From JABDIP01 sp965250245 (lineage in GTDB: Bacteria > Pseudomonadota > Alphaproteobacteria > DSM-16000 > Inquilinaceae): a stretch of 64,000 bases of DNA. The DNA lies in assembly GCA_965250245.1 (NCBI GenBank), contig OZ252296.1:3534001-3598000 (forward strand). Direction: 5' to 3'. The notes below the pieces were generated by a model. The model was not told where the DNA came from and searched no databases. It worked only from the letters and a program-made list of their open reading frames with translations. Positions 27,459 to 36,024 of this stretch are shown one piece after another; position 1 is the first letter of the stretch, and each line of letters opens with the position of its first letter. Both the position numbers and the translations under genes were made by a program.

Positions 27459-28183
27459 GCCCTCGCGGCGCGCCGCCGCCGGACGAGCCATCGGCCGGCG
27501 AGACCTCGGCCACGCCGCACCATGCCGGGCATCGCGACCGGCTTCGCAAGCGCCTTCTCTCCGCCGGGCCGGACAGCCTGTCCGATTACGAGCTCCTGGA
27601 AGTCCTGCTGTTCGGCCCGATCCCGCGCCGCGACCTCAAGCCGCTTGCCAAGAAACTCCTGGCCGAGTTCGGCAGCCTGGGCGCGGTGCTGGCGGCGGAG
27701 CCCAAGGCACTGGAACAGCGCGGCGGCCTGAAGACCAACGCAATCGCCGCCCTGAAGGCCTCCGCCGCCACGGCCCACCGCCTGCTGCGCGAGCAGGCCT
27801 CGGAGGCGCCGGTGATCGGCTCCTGGCACCGTCTGCTCGACTATCTGGGTGCGGCGATGAAGTTCGAGCGGGCGGAGCAGTTCCGCCTGCTCTATCTCGA
27901 CCGCAAGAACAAGCTGATCGCCGACGAGGTGCAACAGCGCGGCACCATCGACCACGCCCCGGTCTATCCGCGCGAGGTGGTCAAGCGGGCCCTGGACCTG
28001 GGCGCCAGCGCCGTCATCCTGGTGCACAACCACCCCTCCGGCGACCCGACCCCGTCGGAAGCCGACATCGCCATGACCCGCGACGTCAAGCGCGCCCTGG
28101 CGACAGTCGACATCGACCTGTTCGACCACGTCATCATCGCCAAACACGGCAACGAAAGCCTGCGCAGCCGGGGACTCATGTAG
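27455..28183 (+). CDS. radC: RadC family JAB-domain protein
   Basis: 242 residues. A helix-hairpin-helix region (SLGAVLAAEPKALEQRGGL) is followed by the JAB/MPN+ metal-binding motif VHNHPSGDPTPSEADI. The GTG start overlaps the map stop. RadC was named for DNA repair, but its enzymatic role is unproven; the MPN+ domain suggests metal-dependent hydrolase activity. The map-radC order is common in alphaproteobacteria. Confidence 0.94.
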   Translation: MSPRGAPPPDEPSAGETSATPHHAGHRDRLRKRLLSAGPDSLSDYELLEVLLFGPIPRRDLKPLAKKLLAEFGSLGAVLAAEPKALEQRGGLKTNAIAALKASAATAHRLLREQASEAPVIGSWHRLLDYLGAAMKFERAEQFRLLYLDRKNKLIADEVQQRGTIDHAPVYPREVVKRALDLGASAVILVHNHPSGDPTPSEADIAMTRDVKRALATVDIDLFDHVIIAKHGNESLRSRGLM

Positions 28184-28826
28184 CGCTCTTGCCGTGGGAC
28201 TGCCTGAGCTTTCGCAGCATGGCTTCCAAGATCCGCCGCTGCCATGGGGCAAGACCACGAAGGATGTGTGACTCGTTGCGCAGGAGGGAACTACCGAGCA
28301 ACCCGCGATCCTCGGGCCGTGTCCGTTTGAAGTCCTTCAGCCCTTCGGTGGCGCCATGCGTCCCCCATTTGAGCACATTGATATCCGGCGGATGCGTCGG
28401 GTTGTCGTCCTTGACCCTCATCGCTTGTTCCTTACCGCGTGCGCCGAACACGCGCTTCTTGACGTCGTAACCGGCCGGCAGCGCCACAGTGAGGCGATCG
28501 CCCGTCGATCGCGCGAGATAGCGCATGAACATGTAATGCTCAGCGGCGGCCAATTCGGTATCCAGGGAACTGTATCCCTCGCGCAACCGCTTCAATGCGC
28601 GGAAGGCCACCAGGATCTGCACCGTCGACGGGTCGGATGGTCGGGACAGCGCCGGCGGCAGGCTTCGATCCTCTTTGATCTCCCTCTGCAACGTGCCGAA
28701 GGTGACTTCGGTGCGGAAATTCCGCATCACCAGATAGGTTTCCTCGGTGAGCGGCGTCTTCCACTCGTTGGAATGCACCACCGCCAAAGTGAAATCGATG
28801 ATCCGCATGACCCGATCGTGGTCCAT
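28176..28826 (-). CDS. Hypothetical protein, 216 residues
   Basis: Not recognised. The protein is soluble-looking and basic towards the end (APWQRRILEAMLRKLRQSHG). The N-terminal half has helices (MRIIDFTLAVVHSNEWK, LVAFRALKRLREGYSSLD). Its stop overlaps the radC stop by eight bases in convergent orientation. Codon use fits the genome. No neighbour gives a functional clue. Confidence 0.6.
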   Translation of the reverse strand: MDHDRVMRIIDFTLAVVHSNEWKTPLTEETYLVMRNFRTEVTFGTLQREIKEDRSLPPALSRPSDPSTVQILVAFRALKRLREGYSSLDTELAAAEHYMFMRYLARSTGDRLTVALPAGYDVKKRVFGARGKEQAMRVKDDNPTHPPDINVLKWGTHGATEGLKDFKRTRPEDRGLLGSSLLRNESHILRGLAPWQRRILEAMLRKLRQSHGKSAT

Positions 28827-29168
28827 TGTTCCGGTCCCCTATGCAGCGACAACTCGCGGCTGTAGCGACTACAGCGGTGATTCAGTAAATCTAATTTTAA
28901 GAAAATTTAATGTAAAAGCCCTCTACACTCGGTGACTTTCGTCACAGCGATGTTTCCCAGGCGTCGCTCCGGCGTGATATCTGCCATGCCCACGCCCGGA
29001 TGCGGTTTGCCCGATCCTTTTCAGATCAGCAGCGCAGGTTGCCCCGTTCGCGTCATCATCCTGTCATCGCAACGCGGATAGGTTGTTGAGATGCGGTGGC
29101 GAATCGCCAGTGCACTGACACGGACCGGGCCGCGGGGGAGGCGGTCCGCGGAAGATACAGGGCCGCCA
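28827..29168. other. Intergenic region upstream of the phosphodiesterase
   Basis: About 340 bases with no convincing gene. Bases 28880-28925 are A+T rich and probably include the promoter of the gene at 28826 on the minus strand. The last 70 bases form the leader of the phosphodiesterase. Confidence 0.45.
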
Positions 29169-29999
29169 ATGAAGCTCATTCACCTGACCGACATCCACAT
29201 GACCCCGATGGGCGAAGAGCTGCACGGTTTGCAGCCGCTGGCCCGGCTGCAAATGGCGATCGACAGCATCAACCGCTTCCACGGCGACGCCGAGTTGTGC
29301 GTGATCACCGGCGACCTGACCGATCGCGGTGAACGCGACGCATACGAGACCCTGAGCGAAGCGCTGGATGGGCTGGTCGTCCCCTACCGGCTGCTGATCG
29401 GCAACCATGACGACCGGCGCAACTTCCGTCAGGTCTTCACCAGCACCCAGACCGACGAGAATGGCTATATCCAGCGGTCGGAATCGACCCGGATCGGCCG
29501 CTTCCTCTACCTCGACACGGTGCAGCCGGGCACCCATGCCGGCCATTACGGGCCAGACCGCCAGGCCTGGCTCCGGGCGCAGGTGGAAGATGCCGGGGAC
29601 CAGCCGATCTACCTGTTCATGCACCACCATCCCGCACCGGTGCATTTCGACCCGATCGACGCCTTCGGGCTGGTGCACGCGCCGGCCTTCCACCAGATCA
29701 TCACCGCCCACCGCGACCGCATCCGGCACATCTTCTTCGGCCATTGCCACCTGACGCTTGCGGGGTCGGTGTGCGGCGTGCCGGTCTCCGGCATGCGCAG
29801 CATCCTGCATCAGAACTGGCCCGACTTCTCGGCAAACCGGCCGCTCTCCTTCGCGCCGCTGGCGCCGGCCTACGGCATCGTCTTCGTGACCAAGATCGGG
29901 GTGACGGTGCACAGTTTCGACTTCACCTATGGCGGGCCGATCGAGCAGGCCGGCACGCCGCCGCCGCAAGCCATGCGGACGGCCACCAGCGCCGCCTGA
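29169..29999 (+). CDS. Class III cyclic-nucleotide phosphodiesterase-like metallophosphoesterase (CpdA type)
   Basis: 276 residues with the full calcineurin-like metal-binding set: DIHMTP, GDLTDRGERDAY, GNHDDRRNF, HHHPAPVHF and GHCHL. Order and length match CpdA, which hydrolyses cAMP. The ATG at 29169 (MKLIHLTDIHM) is preferred over the longer reading because the fold begins there. It is immediately followed on the same strand by a nucleotide cyclase gene, which strengthens a cyclic-nucleotide role. Related enzymes hydrolyse glycerophosphodiesters, so substrate is not certain. Confidence 0.88.
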   Translation: MKLIHLTDIHMTPMGEELHGLQPLARLQMAIDSINRFHGDAELCVITGDLTDRGERDAYETLSEALDGLVVPYRLLIGNHDDRRNFRQVFTSTQTDENGYIQRSESTRIGRFLYLDTVQPGTHAGHYGPDRQAWLRAQVEDAGDQPIYLFMHHHPAPVHFDPIDAFGLVHAPAFHQIITAHRDRIRHIFFGHCHLTLAGSVCGVPVSGMRSILHQNWPDFSANRPLSFAPLAPAYGIVFVTKIGVTVHSFDFTYGGPIEQAGTPPPQAMRTATSAA

Positions 30000-30008
30000 T
30001 ATACCGCT

Positions 30009-30041
30009 CGCCAGCGGGTTGTGCGCTGGCGGCCTTCGGCC
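30009..30041 (+). other. Tandem hairpins between phosphodiesterase and cyclase genes
   Basis: CGCCAGCG pairs with CGCTGGCG across a seven-base loop, followed at once by GGCC-TTC-GGCC. No T-run follows, so it is not a clear terminator; it may alter expression of the downstream cyclase relative to the phosphodiesterase. Confidence 0.45.
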
Positions 30042-30064
30042 GCAAAGCGTAGACTGCCGCCATC

Positions 30065-30904
30065 ATGTCCCAGACCCACGAAACCGCAGGTCGGGTGCGG
30101 CGCAAGCTCAGCACCATCTTCTGCGCCGATGTCGCCGGCTACAGCCGGCTGATGGATGCCGACGAGACCGGCACCATGGACCGGCTGCGCCAGTACCGGC
30201 TGGCCATGCGCGGCCTGATCGAGCGCCATGACGGGCGTGTCGTGAACACCTGGGGCGACGCGGTGATCGCCGAGTTCGCCAGCCCGGTCGAGGCGGTGCA
30301 GGCAGCGGTCGAGGTGCAGCACGAGCTGGCCACCCGCAACAACGGCGTGCCCGACGACCGCGTCATGCGCTTTCGCATCGGCGTCAATCTGGGTGACGTG
30401 ATGGTCGAGGGCGACGACCTCTACGGCGAGGGCGTGAACATCGCCGCCCGGCTGCAGACGCTTGCCGACCCCGGCGGCGTGGTGATCTCGGGCACGGTCT
30501 ACGAGCTGGTGCGCAAGAAGTTCGGCATCAGCTTCGAATTCGTCGGCGACCAGTCGGTCAAGAACATCGACGAGCCGGTCGCCAGCTATCGCCTGCTGCT
30601 GGAGGACGAGGCGCTTCAGGCGAATCCGACGCCGCGCCCGGCGAAGCGGCCGAAGCGATCCGAGTCCTCAAAGGAACCCTGCCGGCCATCGCCTCAGGCC
30701 GGTCCGCCGGCAACGCGCCATGGCGGCAGGCGGCTGCCGCGAAGGGCCCGCTTCGCCGTGATGATGATCGGCTTCTTCTTCCTGATTAACCTGTTCTCGG
30801 GGCTCGACAGCCTCTGGTTCCAGTGGCCGTCGATCCCGTTCATCCTGATGTTGATCTTCAGCATGCACGGCCGCGACAAGGCGCGGAGCGCGGACGAGAC
30901 CTAG
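30065..30904 (+). CDS. Class III adenylate/guanylate cyclase with C-terminal membrane helices
   Basis: 279 residues. Residues 12-180 form a class III catalytic domain: TIFCADVAGYSRLMDADE carries the first metal-binding Asp, VVNTWGDAVIAEF the second, and GEGVNIAARLQTLADPGG the transition-state Asn/Arg region. A proline/lysine-rich linker (residues 190-230) follows, then two hydrophobic segments (MMIGFFFLINLFSG and WPSIPFILMLIFSM) that anchor the C-terminus, an unusual place for the membrane part. Adjacent to a CpdA-type phosphodiesterase. Confidence 0.9.
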   Translation: MSQTHETAGRVRRKLSTIFCADVAGYSRLMDADETGTMDRLRQYRLAMRGLIERHDGRVVNTWGDAVIAEFASPVEAVQAAVEVQHELATRNNGVPDDRVMRFRIGVNLGDVMVEGDDLYGEGVNIAARLQTLADPGGVVISGTVYELVRKKFGISFEFVGDQSVKNIDEPVASYRLLLEDEALQANPTPRPAKRPKRSESSKEPCRPSPQAGPPATRHGGRRLPRRARFAVMMIGFFFLINLFSGLDSLWFQWPSIPFILMLIFSMHGRDKARSADET

Positions 30905-30916
30905 ATCCGCGACGGT

Positions 30917-31558
30917 CTAGACGGGACGGCTGAGCGCCTCGCGCGCGGCCTCGACCACCGGCCGGATTGCGCAGCCCTCGATGTGATCGTTGACCAGGCC
31001 CATGGCCTGCATGAAGGCATAGACGGTGGTCGGGCCGACGAAGGACCAGCCGCGGCGTTTCAGATCCTTGCTCAGCGCGGTGGACTCCGCAGTCTTGCCG
31101 AGCGCGCCCAGGGTCTTGCGGTCCAGCGTCTTCGGTCGGGATTCGGGCGAGGGCTCGTGGCGCCAGAAATAGGTGGCCAGGGAGCCGAATTCCGCTTGCA
31201 GATCAAGGGCGCGGCGCGCGTTGTTGATGGTGGATTCGATCTTGCCGCGATGACGGACGATGCCGGCATCCTGCAGCAGGCGGTCGACGTCCGAGGTGCC
31301 GAACTCGGCCACGGCGGCAATGTCGAAGCCGGCGAAGGCCCGGCGGAAGTTCTCCCGCTTGCGCAGGATCGTCAGCCAGCTCAGCCCGGACTGGAACCCC
31401 TCCAGGCAGATCTTCTCGAACAGCCGCCGATCGTCGGTGACCGGATATCCCCATTCATTGTCATGATAGGCGACATACTCGGCATCCTGGCCGCACCACC
31501 AGCACCGCAGGCGGCCGTCGGAACCGGTAATCAGCCCTTCGTCGGGACTATCGGACAT
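30917..31558 (-). CDS. tag: DNA-3-methyladenine glycosylase I
   Basis: 213 residues. RCWWCGQDAEYVAYHDNEWG is the family start, with zinc ligands Cys and His; LTILRKRENFRRAFAGFD follows; the C-terminal NDHIEGC supplies the remaining His-x3-Cys zinc ligands. Tag excises 3-methyladenine from alkylated DNA. It is convergent with the cyclase and read away from the candidate small RNA region. Confidence 0.95.
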   Translation of the reverse strand: MSDSPDEGLITGSDGRLRCWWCGQDAEYVAYHDNEWGYPVTDDRRLFEKICLEGFQSGLSWLTILRKRENFRRAFAGFDIAAVAEFGTSDVDRLLQDAGIVRHRGKIESTINNARRALDLQAEFGSLATYFWRHEPSPESRPKTLDRKTLGALGKTAESTALSKDLKRRGWSFVGPTTVYAFMQAMGLVNDHIEGCAIRPVVEAAREALSRPV

Positions 31559-31559
31559 C

Positions 31560-31816
31560 CATTCAACCCTTTGATTTCGCTTATTTTTTGGCGGAACAAC
31601 AGGAAGGAGGGCGAGGCCGATTCGACGAAATCAGGCCGACCCCTTGATTGGCCGACAGGGCATCCCCATCTACAGCTTTGTCAAAGATCAAGCAGCCGGT
31701 TCGTGGCCCTGGCTACAAAACTACACGAACCGGTTATGGGGTGGGTCCGGACCCCGGTCGAACGGTCCAGTTGCATTGTACTCCATGGGAAGGGCGGTCT
31801 TCGGACCGCCCTTTTC
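31560..31816 (+). ncRNA. Candidate small RNA with intrinsic terminator
   Basis: The gap between tag and the aldolase gene has no reading frame that looks coding, yet is dense in structure on the plus strand. CCGGTTCGTG (31696-31705) pairs perfectly with CACGAACCGG (31724-31733), GGGTCCGGACCC at 31743-31754 is a 12-base palindrome, and the region ends with a cUUCGg-loop terminator. No plus-strand gene lies between the distant cyclase and this terminator except across the antisense tag gene. So a short independent transcript is the simplest reading. It does not match tmRNA, SRP RNA or RNase P motifs that I know. The 5' end is not defined. Confidence 0.4.
31790..31816 (+). terminator. Intrinsic terminator with UUCG tetraloop
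   Basis: AAGGGCGGTC-TTCG-GACCGCCCTT followed by TT on the plus strand: a perfect 10-base stem closed by the very stable C(UUCG)G loop. On the minus strand the loop would be CGAA and no T-run follows beyond the stem, so it acts on plus-strand transcripts. Confidence 0.85.
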
Positions 31817-31840
31817 CATTTTGGACCGAACCCGTTGTTG

Positions 31841-32584
31841 CTATTGCAGATAATCCGGCGCGTCCCGGTCCAGCATGCGCTTCAGCGCGGCGAAATGGGC
31901 GGTCGCGGCATCCGTCGCCTCGGCGATGCGCGCCGCGGTGTCATCGGCGACATCCCGCGCCACGCGCTTCAGCGGCAGGCCGGTCGACATGGCCAGGATC
32001 TGGTTCTGGCAGGTGCGCTCCAGGAAATAGAGGGTATCGAACGCCTCGGCAACTGACGACCCGGTTACGATCACCCCGTGATTGGCCAGGAACAGCACCG
32101 ATTTGTTGCCGATGGCCCGGCACAGCCGGTCGCCCTCCTCATGGTCCAGCACCAGGCCGTTGTAGAGGTCGTCATAGGCGACGGAATTCACGAACCGCAG
32201 CGCGTTCTGGTTGACCGGCTCGATGCGGCCGCCCTCCACCGAGGTGAGCGCGGTGGCGTAGGGCATATGGGTGTGCAGCACGCACCGCGCCTGCGGCACC
32301 TGCAGATGCAGCCGGGAATGGATGTTGTAGGCGGTCGGGTCGAGGGGCAACTCGCCTTCCAGCACCGTGCCGTCCTGATCGACCAGCAGCAGGTCCGACG
32401 CCCGCACCTCCTCCCAATGGGGCCCGTAGGGGTTGACCAGGAACCGGTCGCCCTTGGGCGAGACCGCGAAGCTGAAATGGTTGTCGATGCCCTCATGCAG
32501 GTCGAACCGGGCCGCCAGGCGCAGCGCCGCGGCCAGCTCGATGCGGGCCTCCTCGATGTTGATGGCGTCGGTGTCGTCTTGCAT
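31841..32584 (-). CDS. Class II aldolase/adducin family protein
   Basis: 247 residues. Zinc ligands are visible in CVLHTHMPYATAL (two His) and FLANHGVIVTGSSV (third His); the N-terminus has LHEGIDNHFSFAV, matching the phosphate-binding loop of the fold. Members split sugar phosphates or decarboxylate sugar acids. I chose the ATG at 32584, with GGAG eight bases upstream, over a GTG nine bases earlier. No sugar-pathway gene is adjacent, so the substrate is unknown. Confidence 0.9.
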   Translation of the reverse strand: MQDDTDAINIEEARIELAAALRLAARFDLHEGIDNHFSFAVSPKGDRFLVNPYGPHWEEVRASDLLLVDQDGTVLEGELPLDPTAYNIHSRLHLQVPQARCVLHTHMPYATALTSVEGGRIEPVNQNALRFVNSVAYDDLYNGLVLDHEEGDRLCRAIGNKSVLFLANHGVIVTGSSVAEAFDTLYFLERTCQNQILAMSTGLPLKRVARDVADDTAARIAEATDAATAHFAALKRMLDRDAPDYLQ

Positions 32585-32688
32585 GATCCGCACTCCGGGG
32601 CTCTATCCGGCCGCCATCAAAGCATCTGAGGCCGCCCCGACGCCAGCCGTCTTCGTCACCATCCGCACCGTCAACCCGGAGTGCTGCC

Positions 32689-33303
32689 ATGGTCCGCCTG
32701 TACGACAACCTGTCCTCCGGCAACGGCTACAAGGTCCGGCTGTTGCTGACGCAGCTCGGCCTCCCGTTTCAACGGACCGATCTGGACATCTTCGCCGGCG
32801 AATCGCGCACGCCAGACTTCCTGGCCAAGAACCCGAACGGCCGGATCCCGGCCCTGGAGCTGGACGACGGGACGGTGCTGGCGGAGTCCAACGCGATCCT
32901 CTTCTACCTCGCCGAGGGCACGCCCTTCCTGCCCTCCGACCGGCTGGCCCGCGCCCAGGTGCTGCAATGGATGTTCTTCGAGCAGTACAGCCACGAGCCC
33001 TATGTCGCGGTGCCGCGCGCCTGGGTGCTGCATCCGCCCGAAGGCGGCCTGACGGATGCGCAGCAGACCGAACTGGAGGTCCGGCGCAGACGCGGCCATG
33101 AGGCGCTGGGCCTGATGGACCGGCATTTGGCGGACCGGGCCTTCATGGCCGGCGACGGCTACTCGATCGCCGATATCGCGCTCTATGCCTACACCCATGT
33201 GGCGCCGGAGGGCGGGATCGCGCTGGACGGCTATCCGGCGATCAAAACCTGGCTGGCCCGGGTCGCCGATCAGCCCGGACATATTCCCATCACGCAGGGC
33301 TGA
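32689..33303 (+). CDS. Glutathione S-transferase family protein
   Basis: 204 residues. N-terminal thioredoxin-like domain: MVRLYDNLSSGNGYKVRLL with the catalytic serine, NPNGRIPALELDDGTVLAES containing the cis-proline and the Glu-Ser glutathione contact. The C-terminal helical domain has FMAGDGYSIADIALYAYTH, the N-capping box motif. Cytoplasmic; probable role in detoxification or thiol chemistry. It lies 78 bases upstream of purB in the same direction. Confidence 0.94.
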   Translation: MVRLYDNLSSGNGYKVRLLLTQLGLPFQRTDLDIFAGESRTPDFLAKNPNGRIPALELDDGTVLAESNAILFYLAEGTPFLPSDRLARAQVLQWMFFEQYSHEPYVAVPRAWVLHPPEGGLTDAQQTELEVRRRRGHEALGLMDRHLADRAFMAGDGYSIADIALYAYTHVAPEGGIALDGYPAIKTWLARVADQPGHIPITQG

Positions 33304-33380
33304 CCGGCGCCGAACGCGATTTCCCCGGCATCGCCCGGCTGATAAGGTCGCCGCTCCGCACCCGAACCGATGATCGCGCG

Positions 33381-34676
33381 ATGATTCCACGCTACAGCCG
33401 CCCGGAGATGACCCGGATCTGGGAGCCGGAGAACAAGTTCCAGATCTGGCTGGAGATCGAGGCCCATGCCTGCGATGCCCAGGCCGAGCTCGGCGTGATC
33501 CCGAAATCGGCGGCCGAGGCGGTGTGGAAGCGCGGCAAGTTCAATATCGACCGGATCGACGCCATCGAGCGCGAGACCCGGCACGACGTCATCGCCTTCC
33601 TGACCAACCTCGCCGAGCATGTCGGGCCGGAGGCGCGCTTCGTGCATCAGGGCATGACCTCCTCGGACGTGCTCGACACCTGCCTGGCGGTCCAGCTCAC
33701 CCAGGCCGCCGACCTTCTGCTGGCCGATCTCGACGCCCTGCTGGCGGTGCTGAAGCAGCGCGCCCACGCCAACAAGCACGTGGTGTGCATCGGCCGCAGC
33801 CATGGCATCCATGCCGAGCCCACCACCTTCGGATTGAAGCTGGCCGGCCACTACGCCGCCTTCGCCCGCAACCGCGAGCGGCTGGCGGCGGCGCGGGCGG
33901 ATGTGGCGACCTGCGCCATCTCCGGCGCTGTCGGCACTTTCGCGAACATCGACCCGCGTGTGGAAGCGCATGTGGCGGAGAAGCTGGGGCTGCGCCCCGA
34001 GCCGGTCTCCACCCAGGTGATCCCGCGCGACCGGCATGCCGCCTTCTTTGCCGTCCTGGGGGTGATCGCCAGCTCGGTTGAGAACCTGGCGACCGAGATC
34101 CGCCACCTGCAGCGCACCGAGGTGCGCGAGGCGGAGGAGTTCTTCGCCACCGGCCAGAAGGGCTCCTCGGCGATGCCGCACAAGCGCAACCCGATCCTGT
34201 CGGAGAACCTGACCGGGCTGGCGCGGATCGTGCGGGCCGCGGTGGTGCCGGCGCTGGAGAACGTCACCCTGTGGCATGAGCGCGATATCGCGCACTCCTC
34301 GGTCGAACGGGTCTTCGCGCCCGATGCCACCATCGCGCTGGATTTCGCGCTTGTGCGCCTCACCGGCATGATGGACCGGCTGACGGTCTATCCGGAGGCG
34401 ATGCAGGCCAATTTGGAGCAGCTGGGCGGGCTGGTCTTCTCCCAGCGGGTGCTGCTGGCGCTCACCCAGGCCGGGATGAGCCGCGAGGATGCCTACGCCG
34501 CCGTGCAGCGCAATGCCATGCCGGTCTGGGAAGGCAAGGGCCGGTTCCTCGACCTGCTGCTGGCGGATCGGGAGATCGGCAAGGTGCTCGACGCCGAGCA
34601 GCTCTCAGCGCTGTTCGACCTCGCCTACCACACCAAGCATGTGGACGCGGTCTTCGCCCGGGTGTTCGGGGAGTAG
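33381..34676 (+). CDS. purB: Adenylosuccinate lyase
   Basis: 431 residues. The fumarase/lyase signature GSSAMPHKRNPILSENL is intact, HQGMTSSDVLDT contains the catalytic-site region, and IGRSHGIHAEP the second conserved His segment. It catalyses two steps: release of fumarate from SAICAR and from adenylosuccinate. First of the purine genes in this stretch, with purC and purS 1.4 kb downstream. Confidence 0.97.
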   Translation: MIPRYSRPEMTRIWEPENKFQIWLEIEAHACDAQAELGVIPKSAAEAVWKRGKFNIDRIDAIERETRHDVIAFLTNLAEHVGPEARFVHQGMTSSDVLDTCLAVQLTQAADLLLADLDALLAVLKQRAHANKHVVCIGRSHGIHAEPTTFGLKLAGHYAAFARNRERLAAARADVATCAISGAVGTFANIDPRVEAHVAEKLGLRPEPVSTQVIPRDRHAAFFAVLGVIASSVENLATEIRHLQRTEVREAEEFFATGQKGSSAMPHKRNPILSENLTGLARIVRAAVVPALENVTLWHERDIAHSSVERVFAPDATIALDFALVRLTGMMDRLTVYPEAMQANLEQLGGLVFSQRVLLALTQAGMSREDAYAAVQRNAMPVWEGKGRFLDLLLADREIGKVLDAEQLSALFDLAYHTKHVDAVFARVFGE

Positions 34677-34684
34677 CGGCCGCC

Positions 34685-35008
34685 CTACGTCTCGCTGACC
34701 ACCTGGTCGTGGGCGTCCTGCAGCAGCTCGTCCATCTTCTTGCGCAGGCGGTGGTCCGAGAGGTCGATGTTCTTGGCGTGCAGGTCCGCATAGACCTTGT
34801 CGTGCACGTCGTCGTCGCCCGGCTTCTCCATGTCGGACATGATGACGTCCTTGACGTAGCTCTCCGCCTCGTCGCCGGTGATCCCCATCAGCTCCGCGGC
34901 CCAGATGCCGAGCAGCTTGTTGCGGCGGTTCTGGATGCGGAACAGCATGTCCTGGTCATGCTTGTATTTCTGCTCGAACGCCTTTTCCCGCTCGTCGAAG
35001 GTTGTCAT
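34685..35008 (-). CDS. DUF1476 family protein, F1Fo ATP synthase inhibitor (zeta subunit) type
   Basis: 107 residues, starting MTTFDEREKAFEQKYKHDQ, the invariant opening of the alphaproteobacterial zeta subunit, which blocks wrong-way rotation of the ATP synthase. RRNKLLGIWAAELMGITGDEA and the C-terminal helix LRKKMDELLQDAHDQV match the four-helix family. The ATG at 35008 is the natural start. In many alphaproteobacteria it lies near purC, as here. Confidence 0.93.
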   Translation of the reverse strand: MTTFDEREKAFEQKYKHDQDMLFRIQNRRNKLLGIWAAELMGITGDEAESYVKDVIMSDMEKPGDDDVHDKVYADLHAKNIDLSDHRLRKKMDELLQDAHDQVVSET

Positions 35009-35164
35009 GGTCGGCCCCGTCTCCCAAGTTTCGCGGCGTGGCCGGTGACGACGCGCCGGCCCGACGCAGATGGTGATTGCCCTTAACGCCAATATAGTGA
35101 CCGCGACGGTGGCAGCCAATGAAACCGAAGGGTCGGCGGGAACCGGAGAGACGAGCGTGACGCG

Positions 35165-35917
35165 ATGTGCACCTTGATCGTGCTGCGCCGGCCCGGCCAT
35201 GACTGGCCGGTGCTAATGGCCGCCAACCGCGACGAGATGGAGGACCGGCCCTGGCGCGCTCCGGCGCGGCACTGGGACGACCGGCCAGAGGTGGTCGGCG
35301 GCTACGACGCGCTGGCGGAGGGCACCTGGCTGGCGATGAACGATCACGGCCTGGTCGCCGCGATCATGAACCGGCGCGGTACTCTGGGCCAGGCGGCCGG
35401 CATGCGCAGCCGTGGCGAGCTGGTGCTGGAGGCCCTGGACCACGCCGATGCCGACGAGGCGGCGGTGGCGCTGGCCGATCTCAACGCCTCGGCCTATCGC
35501 GGCTTCAACATGGTCGTCGCCGACAACCGGTCGGCCTATTGGCTGGCCAATCGCGAGGATGGCCGCGACATCCCCTGGGTGACGCCGCTGCCGACCGGGC
35601 TGTCGATGCTGACCGCCGGCGACCGCAACGACGCGTCCAGCCCGAGAATCGCCGCCTATCTCCCGCAATTCCGGGTGGCCGAGGCACCCGATCCGACGAC
35701 GGGCGACTGGAGCACCTGGCAGGCGCTGATGGCGGCGCGCGGCGGGCCGGACGGACCGCTGGGCGACATGTGCGTGGTGACCGATGGCGGCTTCGGCACC
35801 CTGTCGTCCAGCCTGATCGCTCTGCCGTCGGCAAACCGGCCGGAGGAGCCGCCGATCTGGCTGTTTGCCGCCGGTCAGCCCGGCGACGCGCCCTATGCCC
35901 CGGTCGATCTGGCCTGA
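35165..35917 (+). CDS. NRDE family protein (TANGO2-like)
   Basis: 250 residues. MCTLIVLRRPGHDWPVLMA with Cys2 and AANRDEM is the family signature; Cys2 would be exposed as an N-terminal nucleophile after methionine removal. Homologues in eukaryotes (TANGO2) affect heme or lipid traffic; bacterial function is not established. It lies alone between the DUF1476 gene and purC. Confidence 0.9.
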   Translation: MCTLIVLRRPGHDWPVLMAANRDEMEDRPWRAPARHWDDRPEVVGGYDALAEGTWLAMNDHGLVAAIMNRRGTLGQAAGMRSRGELVLEALDHADADEAAVALADLNASAYRGFNMVVADNRSAYWLANREDGRDIPWVTPLPTGLSMLTAGDRNDASSPRIAAYLPQFRVAEAPDPTTGDWSTWQALMAARGGPDGPLGDMCVVTDGGFGTLSSSLIALPSANRPEEPPIWLFAAGQPGDAPYAPVDLA

Positions 35918-36024
35918 AGACCGCGCCAATTGAGAACGGCACCAAGGACTGCTATATGAGCGTCTTAGGCAACGCTTGGCTCTAAGTCCGGGCCACGTTC
36001 CTTTTCTATCAGAGGCATAGGACA

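Noticed and set aside
31560..31816. tmRNA, SRP RNA or RNase P RNA
   Set aside because: The diagnostic core sequences of these RNAs (for example GGTCAGGTCCGGAAGGAAGC of SRP) are not there, and no tRNA-like end is seen.
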